A DNA stretch of 39,465 nt from Alphaproteobacteria bacterium MarineAlpha9_Bin6 (GTDB taxonomy: Bacteria; Pseudomonadota; Alphaproteobacteria; UBA7887), in assembly GCA_002937585.1 (NCBI GenBank), contig PTKE01000012.1, positions 1-39,465 of the forward strand. Direction: 5' to 3'. Under the pieces are notes generated by a model. The model made no database searches and was not told where the DNA came from. It saw only the letters and a program-made list of their open reading frames with translations. Made by a program: the position numbers and the translations under genes. The first letter of the stretch is position 1. Every line of letters starts with the position of its first letter. Positions 33,905-39,465 of the stretch are shown here, one piece after another.

Positions 33905-35197
33905 TCAGAAAGAGTGTCCCATCGGCTCAGGTTTCGGGCCGCCGGTGGCCCAATCCAATAGTTGGACCGTGTGGACAATTGGAATAACGGTGCCGGAGGC
34001 GAGTTGAGTAATGCAGCCAATGTTGCCAGCCGCGATCACGTCCGGTTCGGTAGTCTCGATATTCGCGAGCTTGCGATCGCGTAGCTTGTTGGCAAGTGTG
34101 GGTTGAAGTAAATTGTAGGTTCCGGCCGAGCCACAGCAAAGGTGTCCTTCCGGTATTTCTAGGACCTCAAAGCCACAATCTTTTAACAGTGTTTTGGGGA
34201 CTTCGTGCACCTGCTGTCCGTGCTGAAGAGAGCAAGCTGAGTGATAGGCTACCGAAAGCTTTGAAGGTGCGACGCCGGAAACGCCGATCTTGGCGAGGAA
34301 TTCGCTAATATCGACAACTCGATCAGAAATCGTAGCGGCGCGATCGGACCATATTTTATCGTCACGAAAAATGTGGCCATAATTTTGCAACATTGTGCCA
34401 CACCCGGATGTGTTGGTAACGATTGCGTCAAGCCCGACGTCTTCTAGTTCTCTGGTCCAAGCCGCAATATTAGCTTTAGCCTTGGTCGCTGCTGACAGAT
34501 TTTTCCCCATATGGTGGGTGAGTGCACCGCAGCAGCCGGTGCCAGGCGAGATCACTACCTCACATCCATGCCGGGTGAGCAGCCGTATCGTAGATTCATT
34601 GATTCCCGGGTCGAGTACTCGTTGGGCGCACCCCGCAAGCAAAGCCACTCTATGTGTCGGCGCTCCATTGGTTCGTTTGATTCCAGGTTCATCCGCGCGG
34701 GAACGCTTCGGTAGGTGCCTCGGCGCAAACGCTATTAGGTTCGAGAGCTTACGGGGCATTAGAGATAGGAAGTGTCGACTGAATTGGGCACTAATCAGCG
34801 CCAGGCGGAATAACCTTGGGTTCGGCAGAATCCAGGCCAGTAGCGCGCGTAAGGCTCGATCGGTGAACGGTCGTTGGAAAGTATTTTCGATATGTTCTCG
34901 AGCTTGATCGACGAGGTGCATGTAGTTTACCCCTGATGGGCAGGTAGTCATGCAAGCAAGGCACGAAAGGCAACGATCTATATGTTTAACAACCTTTGCC
35001 GAAGCTGGTTTGGCGCTTTCGAGCATGTCCTTTATTAAATAAATACGGCCACGCGGGCTGTCGAGTTCGTCGCCGAGTAGCACATATGTTGGGCAAGTGG
35101 CGGTACAAAATCCACAGTGGACGCATTTACGTAAAATATTGTCGGCGTGCCGGATGTCAGGGTCGGTGAGTTGGGCAATGGTAAAGTTGGTTTGCAT
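33905..35197 (-). CDS. glcF: glycolate oxidase iron-sulfur subunit
   Basis: A 430-residue subunit of glycolate dehydrogenase carrying electrons from the FAD subunits toward the respiratory chain. The N-terminal ferredoxin-like part has two 4Fe-4S motifs, CVHCGFCTATCP (C25-C35) and CLSCLACMTTCP (C76-C86). The C-terminal part has two CCG domains: CCGALTHHMG and HSACSLQHGQ...CCGSAGTYN. The start is ATG 35197, with AAGGG eight bases upstream and 19 bases past the glcE stop; the open frame continues 30 codons into glcE and is rejected. Order glcD-glcE-glcF is as in other bacteria. Confidence 0.93.
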   Translation of the reverse strand: MQTNFTIAQLTDPDIRHADNILRKCVHCGFCTATCPTYVLLGDELDSPRGRIYLIKDMLESAKPASAKVVKHIDRCLSCLACMTTCPSGVNYMHLVDQAREHIENTFQRPFTDRALRALLAWILPNPRLFRLALISAQFSRHFLSLMPRKLSNLIAFAPRHLPKRSRADEPGIKRTNGAPTHRVALLAGCAQRVLDPGINESTIRLLTRHGCEVVISPGTGCCGALTHHMGKNLSAATKAKANIAAWTRELEDVGLDAIVTNTSGCGTMLQNYGHIFRDDKIWSDRAATISDRVVDISEFLAKIGVSGVAPSKLSVAYHSACSLQHGQQVHEVPKTLLKDCGFEVLEIPEGHLCCGSAGTYNLLQPTLANKLRDRKLANIETTEPDVIAAGNIGCITQLASGTVIPIVHTVQLLDWATGGPKPEPMGHSF

Positions 35198-35216
35198 CGG
35201 CGAACCCTTGTAGCGC

Positions 35217-36440
35217 TTACATGCCGGCGTAGAGTCGGCCTGGATTGAAAATTCCCTTTGGATCAAAACTTTGTTTGACCCTGGCACTTAATTTATAAAG
35301 TGCTGCTGGCAACGGCTCAAAAACAGAGGTGACGGTGCGCACGTTCGCCTCGGCACGAATTAAGGTTGCCTGGCCACCAGCTGAAGCCACGGAATCGCGG
35401 ACTAAGTTGTTGGATGTGACATCTGACTGCGGGGTCGCCAGCCAGATCAGTCCACCTGCCCAATCGTAATACCACTCCGCATTGCATTTGGATCCGATTG
35501 CGGCAGTCACGATGGCAGCTTCGATGGGGGCAACCGCTATGCGCCACACTGTAAGTTCCCGCCGTGTAACGAACGGCGTGACATTTGCTACCTCCTTCCA
35601 AAACGTTGCTGATCTCTGGCCATGCAGCTCTTCGACTTCTCCCAACTTGGAAAAATCTCCACGGAGCTTCTCGCATCGGAAAATTGTGGAGGGCGTTGGG
35701 CCTTCAACACGTACTGCGGTTGCCGCGCACCCAGCGTTAGAGACAAGATCGACTGATGAGCGGGCGGCGATGTTCGCAGGTAAATGCGCTAAGGCGGTTG
35801 GTTCGTGTACACTCGCCATAACATCAGATAAAGTTGAGATTGCGCTGTTTTCTTCAAGCCCAAACAATAATACGGTGCGAGTTTTTTCGGCGCGCGGTAA
35901 AACCTTGACCGTGACTTCGGTCAGAAGAGCCAAGGTGCCGTACGAACCGGCGATTAACTTGCAGAGATCATATCCCGTTACATTTTTCACCACCTTACCG
36001 CCAGCTTTAAAAGCTTCGGCACGGCCGTTGATAGCACGCATTCCAAGAAAATGGTCACGCGCGGCTCCCACCCGAACCCGTCTAGGCCCTGATAAATTGC
36101 ATGCGATCGTCCCACCTAATGTGGCTATGTTAGGGGCCGTGCCGAGGAGTGGGGCAAGATCGGGTGGCTCGAAGGCAAGTTCTTGGTTCTGTTCGCGCAG
36201 GCAGGCATCGATTTCGGCAAGTGAAGTTCCAGGTCGTGCGGTAAGAACTAATTCTGATGGCTCATAATCAAGGACACCGGTGAGTTTGCATAAGTCCATG
36301 GTAGTGTCTAAATTGGCGGGGCGGCCCAGTGCAGTTTTTGAACCAGCCCCCAGTACGGCCATGGGTTTATTTTCCGATGCCGCCCAGGCGACAGCCTCGC
36401 GGACTTGCGTATCATCGGTGGGTCGAAGCAAGGACTCCAT
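35217..36440 (-). CDS. glcE: glycolate oxidase FAD-binding subunit
   Basis: A 407-residue (423 if started at ATG 36488) FAD-binding PCMH-type subunit, weaker in motifs than GlcD as usual: VLGAGSKTALGRP is the pyrophosphate-binding segment, ATLGGTIACNLSGPRR follows, and GGKVVKNVTGYDLCKLIAGSYGTLALLTEVTVKVLPR is the conserved centre (read across the frame). E. coli GlcE is about 350 residues. I chose ATG 36440 because LLRPTDDTQVREAVAWA just after it is where the family usually begins, but the upstream ATG 36488, overlapping glcD by 38 bases, is equally possible. Confidence 0.9.
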   Translation of the reverse strand: MESLLRPTDDTQVREAVAWAASENKPMAVLGAGSKTALGRPANLDTTMDLCKLTGVLDYEPSELVLTARPGTSLAEIDACLREQNQELAFEPPDLAPLLGTAPNIATLGGTIACNLSGPRRVRVGAARDHFLGMRAINGRAEAFKAGGKVVKNVTGYDLCKLIAGSYGTLALLTEVTVKVLPRAEKTRTVLLFGLEENSAISTLSDVMASVHEPTALAHLPANIAARSSVDLVSNAGCAATAVRVEGPTPSTIFRCEKLRGDFSKLGEVEELHGQRSATFWKEVANVTPFVTRRELTVWRIAVAPIEAAIVTAAIGSKCNAEWYYDWAGGLIWLATPQSDVTSNNLVRDSVASAGGQATLIRAEANVRTVTSVFEPLPAALYKLSARVKQSFDPKGIFNPGRLYAGM

Positions 36441-36450
36441 TCGACGTTGA

Positions 36451-37938
36451 TCAGAACCGTGGTAACTCTGGAAATGGAACTCGGCCATGGTGAATATGCA
36501 TGCGGCCTAGTTCGGCGCAACGGTGCAGGGTGGGGAACACTTTACCCGGGTTTAAAAGGCCTTCCGTGTCAAATGCACATTTAACACGTTGTTGCTGATT
36601 CAAATCTTGTTCGTTAAACATAGTGCCCATCAAATCACGTTTTTCAACTCCGACGCCGTGTTCTCCGGTAAGCACACCGCCAACCTCGACACACAACTTC
36701 AAAATGTCAGCACCAAATTTCTCGGCTCGTTCTAACTCATCAGGTTTGTTGGCATCGTAAAGAATAAGGGGGTGCAGGTTTCCATCGCCGGCGTGAAATA
36801 CGTTCGCAACCCTGAGGTTGTATTTATCGGAGAGATCAGTCACGCGTGCCAGAACCTCAGTCAGGCGGCCACGAGGGATGGTGCCGTCCATGCAATAGTA
36901 GTCCGGTGAAATTCGCCCGATGGCTGGAAAAGCCGCCTTGCGTCCAGCCCAAAATTTGAGCCTTTCGCCCTCATTTTTGCTTGCCCGAATATTGACGGCG
37001 CCACATGATGTGGCAATTTCCTCGACCCTTTGAAGCAGGTGATCAACCTCGGCCTTTGGGCCGTCCAGTTCAACTATTAACAACGCTTCAACATCCAAAG
37101 GGTAACCGGCGTCGGAATAATCTTCCGCCGCATGTATCGCGGCCTTGTCCATCATTTCCATGCCGGATGGAATAACGCCGGCGGAGATGATCTCCACGAC
37201 ACATTTGCCACCAGCCTCTACAGTTGAAAAGCCTACTAGCAGTGCACGTGCCGACGCAGGCCTTGGTAAAATCCTGACTGTTACTTCAGTTATGACCCCA
37301 AGCAAACCTTCTGAGCCTGCAATTAGGCCTAGAAGGTCGTAACCTGCAGATTCCATGTGTTTGCCGCCAAGCCGTATAATCTCACCATCAATCAGCACCA
37401 TCTCAAGGCCAAGAATATTATTGGTAGTTACACCGTATTTCAGGCAATGAACGCCCCCCGAATTTTCCGCCACGTTACCGCCAATGGTGCAGGCAATCTG
37501 GCTGGATGGGTCGGGGGCATAATAGAAACCTTTAGCTTCGACTGCCTGGGTGATTGCTAGGTTTGTTACCCCGGTTTGCACGGTCGCAGTGCGGTTTCCA
37601 TAATCGATATCGAGAATTCGGTTAAATTTTGCAAGGCCCACAGTCACGCCATCGGCTAATGGCAGAGCACCGCCGGACAACCCGGTTCCGGCACCACGCG
37701 GCACCACTTTGACCCCTTCTGAGGTGCAGATTTTGAGAATTTTTGCAACTTGGGCCGTTGTATCAGGTAGTACGACAATCATTGGCAATTGGTGGTAGGC
37801 GGTTAACCCGTCAGTCTCGTAGACCTTAAGTTCGTCGTGGTCGTTGATAACGCTTTCTTCTGAAAGAAACTTGCGAAAGCGACCGACTAGACTGGATCGC
37901 TTTGCGATCACTCCTTCGTCAGTCTCGGGCATTTTCAT
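36451..37938 (-). CDS. glcD: glycolate oxidase catalytic FAD subunit
   Basis: GlcD oxidises glycolate (and D-lactate) to glyoxylate using FAD. The 495-residue product matches E. coli GlcD (499). Motifs: VVPRGAGTGLSGGALP (FAD pyrophosphate), DPSSQIACTIGGNVAENSGG, HAGDGNLHPLI with the active-site His, and GVLTGEHGVGVEKR near the C-terminus, ending FDTEGLLNPGKVFPT. The start is ATG 37938, with GAGGGA nine bases upstream; ATG 37962 has no spacing for a ribosome site. First gene of glcD-glcE-glcF-TPR. No glcC-type regulator or malate synthase is adjacent. Confidence 0.95.
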   Translation of the reverse strand: MKMPETDEGVIAKRSSLVGRFRKFLSEESVINDHDELKVYETDGLTAYHQLPMIVVLPDTTAQVAKILKICTSEGVKVVPRGAGTGLSGGALPLADGVTVGLAKFNRILDIDYGNRTATVQTGVTNLAITQAVEAKGFYYAPDPSSQIACTIGGNVAENSGGVHCLKYGVTTNNILGLEMVLIDGEIIRLGGKHMESAGYDLLGLIAGSEGLLGVITEVTVRILPRPASARALLVGFSTVEAGGKCVVEIISAGVIPSGMEMMDKAAIHAAEDYSDAGYPLDVEALLIVELDGPKAEVDHLLQRVEEIATSCGAVNIRASKNEGERLKFWAGRKAAFPAIGRISPDYYCMDGTIPRGRLTEVLARVTDLSDKYNLRVANVFHAGDGNLHPLILYDANKPDELERAEKFGADILKLCVEVGGVLTGEHGVGVEKRDLMGTMFNEQDLNQQQRVKCAFDTEGLLNPGKVFPTLHRCAELGRMHIHHGRVPFPELPRF

Positions 37939-38018
37939 GGCGGGATGTCCCTCGGAGTGCATTCCTGCTACAGCAATTTGAGCACGCGGTACTCTAAATC
38001 GTATTTTCGTAATATATT

Positions 38019-38032
38019 TTGGCTTTCGCCAA
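38019..38032 (-). terminator. weak GNRA-loop hairpin between rpmJ and glcD
   Basis: On the minus strand TTGGC-GAAA-GCCAA is a 5-bp stem capped by a stable GAAA tetraloop, followed by AATATATTACG. It lies after the bL36 gene and before glcD and could partly terminate bL36 transcription, but the stem is short. Confidence 0.3.
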
Positions 38033-38104
38033 CGTCACATGGAATGATTGTGGAGGCGCTTAGCGTAGCCGTCAATGCGCGGCTTCTCATGTAAAGCGTA
38101 GAGG

Positions 38105-38230
38105 TTATCCCTGACGGGCCTTGAACCGCGGATTGGTTTTATTAATTACTAGCACTTTGCCCTTCCGGCGGACAATTTTACAATCCCTATGGCGATTCTT
38201 CGCGGAGCGCAGGGATTTTAGCACTTTCAT
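38105..38230 (-). CDS. rpmJ: 50S ribosomal protein bL36
   Basis: A 41-residue basic protein easily missed because of its size. It begins [20 protein letters not shown] and ends [12 protein letters not shown], the long form of bL36 found in alphaproteobacteria. bL36 sits near the peptidyl transferase region of the 50S subunit. Zn-binding C+ forms have a C-x2-C...C...H set; here only one cysteine (C17) remains, so this is a C- (zinc-free) form. The ATG at 38230 has AAAGAG a few bases upstream and overlaps the stop of a short ORF by ATGA. As often in this class, the gene stands apart from the ribosomal operons. Confidence 0.9.
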   Translation of the reverse strand: MKVLKSLRSAKNRHRDCKIVRRKGKVLVINKTNPRFKARQG

Positions 38231-38307
38231 TGGTACTCTTTCTGCACGTCGGATAAAAGTGTTTCTGCCGCTTTGTAGTGGGCGCGGACCATAGCAGGAG
38301 TGTCCAC
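38227..38307 (-). CDS. short ORF overlapping the bL36 start (tentative)
   Basis: A frame open from about 38376 ends in TGA overlapping the bL36 ATG (ATGA). It reads as plausible protein ([20 protein letters not shown], then QKEYQ), but the only usable starts are GTG 38307 (26 residues) and ATG 38292 (21 residues), neither with a clear ribosome site. The upstream part of the frame ([13 protein letters not shown]) also looks protein-like, hinting at a longer gene missing its start, or a sequence error. No family recognised. If translated it could couple ribosomes onto bL36. Confidence 0.25.
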   Translation of the reverse strand: MDTPAMVRAHYKAAETLLSDVQKEYQ

Positions 38308-38614
38308 CTTGTCAATGTTGCTGTCCCGACTTTCGCGCTTGTATTTTACACTTTTAGATACCTGAACTAAGCCTTTCTAAGGCACTCGGTTGTGAGGATA
38401 AATTTCAGGCTCCCAGCACATAATTAGTATCGACCTTTGTTAGTGGTTATTTTTTGCTGCTTCCATCAGAATGATGATTCCATAATTGCGACAATGACAA
38501 CGGTTTGGTACCGTCAAGACTCCAAATTCGTAGCCGAGACTATACCGATGCGAAGATGCTGTAGGTTAAACTGTGTATTACAACCAATTATAATAAATCT
38601 TAAGATCTAAAATC
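38231..38614. promoter_or_regulatory. divergent region between bL36 and the HlyD-family gene
   Basis: Apart from the tentative short ORF, no gene is seen in these 384 bases. The half nearer the HlyD-family start becomes clearly AT-rich (ATTATAATAAATCTTAAGATC around 38588-38608), including TATAAT at 38589-38594, a possible -10, about 21 bases before the GTG. A short palindrome, ATCTTAAGAT, lies at 38597-38606. No confident -35 was found. Confidence 0.4.
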
Positions 38615-39465
38615 GTGAATAATTTTGACGTTTATATTCAAGATCAAAATAACGTATCGCGTCATATACTACTTTTACTGCTTTCCGCTTTCTTAATAAC
38701 ATTCGGTGTGTGGGCGTATTTCAGTCCTCTTGATATTACGTCAGAAGCCCTCGGCGTTGTCGTTCCATCGAAAAATATACAAAAAATTCAGCACTTAGAG
38801 GGTGGAATCATTGAAAGTGTGGATGTGAGTGAAGGGGATATCGTATCCAAGGGACAGGCGCTTGTGAGCCTAGAGGGAACCGCATCCATTTCGGATTTAG
38901 AACAACTGAGAGTCAGAATGGCATCTTTGCGAGCAGATTTGGTTCGACTTAAAGGCGAATTAAATGACACCGATCAATTGAAATTCGAAAAGGATTTGGA
39001 AGAAGACCATTTAGATATAATTGAGTCCGCCAAGGAAATGTTCAAGGCTAATAAACGCCATATCAATAACCTAGTCTCCGCGCAAAAACAGAGTCTTGAA
39101 CAGAGGAAAGAAGAGATTCGGCAAATACAAGCTCGGATAAAGAAAAATCAAGAAAATTTAATTTTACTTAGAGAACAAATTTCAATAAGTGATGATTTAC
39201 TCCGAAGTAATCTTACCAACAAAATGCTGCATTTGAATTTTTTGAAGGAAGAATCAGAATTAGACGGACAACTGAATGAAGATGAAGCTGCTTTAAAAAG
39301 GGTGGAAGCAGCAGCGATCGAAGCGGAAATTCGCATATCGACCATAAAAGATAATTATGTGTCGGAAACGAGACAGGAGTTTGGAGAGAAGATTTCCTTT
39401 CTGGAGGAATTGCGCCAAAGGGAAGAAAAACTAAAAGATAATTTAAAACGCACAGTGCTCAGGGC
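38615..39465 (+). CDS. HlyD-family type I secretion membrane fusion protein (5' part)
   Basis: The first 283 codons of an adaptor that links an ABC exporter to a TolC-like outer-membrane channel. A short cytoplasmic lead is followed by one membrane helix (about 18-36, ILLLLLSAFLITFGVWAYF), then the first lipoyl half ALGVVVPSKNIQKIQHLEGG with IIESVDVSEGDIVSKGQALV, and a long charged coiled coil that runs to the window edge. IQHLEGGIIESV is diagnostic of HlyD/PrtE/LktD-type proteins. GTG 38615 is the only reasonable start; an in-frame stop lies at 38594-38596. The gene is more AT-rich than its neighbours, which may mark transferred DNA. The partner ATPase and secreted substrate probably lie beyond the edge. 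Confidence 0.85.
   Translation, partial: MNNFDVYIQDQNNVSRHILLLLLSAFLITFGVWAYFSPLDITSEALGVVVPSKNIQKIQHLEGGIIESVDVSEGDIVSKGQALVSLEGTASISDLEQLRVRMASLRADLVRLKGELNDTDQLKFEKDLEEDHLDIIESAKEMFKANKRHINNLVSAQKQSLEQRKEEIRQIQARIKKNQENLILLREQISISDDLLRSNLTNKMLHLNFLKEESELDGQLNEDEAALKRVEAAAIEAEIRISTIKDNYVSETRQEFGEKISFLEELRQREEKLKDNLKRTVLR

Noticed and set aside
1-39465. tRNA, rRNA, CRISPR arrays, insertion sequences, phage genes
   Set aside because: I scanned the gaps for tRNA-like TTCGAAT segments with cloverleaf context, regularly spaced repeats and transposase or integrase motifs; the few TTCGAAT hits lie in coding sequence and no other candidates appeared.

Overview
The window looks like chromosomal DNA from an alphaproteobacterium, most likely an uncultured Rhodospirillales-like and possibly marine lineage of moderate G+C. 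The evidence is family-level: an acyl-CoA synthetase followed by a complete branched-chain-type ABC transporter, a glycolate oxidase operon glcD-glcE-glcF with a trailing TPR protein, a 41-residue alphaproteobacterial-type ribosomal protein bL36, an EF-G-like GTPase with a DCPGS motif, and type-5 peptide transporter genes. I saw no rRNA, tRNA, CRISPR array, insertion sequence or phage gene.

Layout. 1-3.1 kb: a doubtful small ORF, a DinB/TIGR03084-type protein, phosphoheptose isomerase (gmhA) and convergent adenine phosphoribosyltransferase (apt). 3.2-5.5 kb: an exported MORN-repeat protein, then a poorly coding stretch holding the decayed C-terminal half of a type II haloacid dehalogenase. 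5.5-7.6 kb: EF-G-like GTPase. 7.8-15.0 kb: acyl-CoA synthetase-livG-livH-livM-livK-livF, with a strong terminator-like hairpin between livK and livF. 15.3-17.3 kb: a MarR regulator with a histone-H1-like Lys/Arg tail, a terminator, then a crotonase lacking both canonical catalytic glutamates. 17.5-22.6 kb: two periplasmic c-type cytochrome genes, convergent ispH and dxs (last and first enzymes of the MEP isoprenoid pathway), and a small conserved hypothetical protein. 22.9-32.7 kb: a dipeptide-type ABC transporter (two permeases, two ATPases) on the minus strand; a divergent marR-emrA-emrB efflux unit with twin palindromic operators; and a family-5 lipoprotein binding protein paired with a 2-hydroxychromene-2-carboxylate isomerase. 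33.3-38.2 kb: glycolate oxidase glcDEF plus the TPR protein, with a bL36 gene upstream. 38.6 kb to the end: the start of a type I secretion HlyD-family adaptor, cut by the window edge.

How the genes work together. The synthetase starts four bases before livG, so uptake of a carboxylic acid and its CoA activation are probably co-expressed; the neighbouring crotonase and MarR-like regulator may belong to the same catabolic theme (inference). The MarR-EmrAB unit has the layout of a self-repressed efflux pump. The dipeptide-type transporter lacks a binding protein in its own operon; the nearest candidate lies beyond the efflux genes, next to a GST-kappa-like isomerase. GlcDEF oxidises glycolate to glyoxylate.

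The least ordinary items are the H1-tailed MarR, the twin operators 30 bp apart, the two-Glu-less crotonase, the haloacid dehalogenase remnant, and a short ORF whose stop overlaps the bL36 start. None of these is proof of a new system. Everything was read by eye, without database searches.
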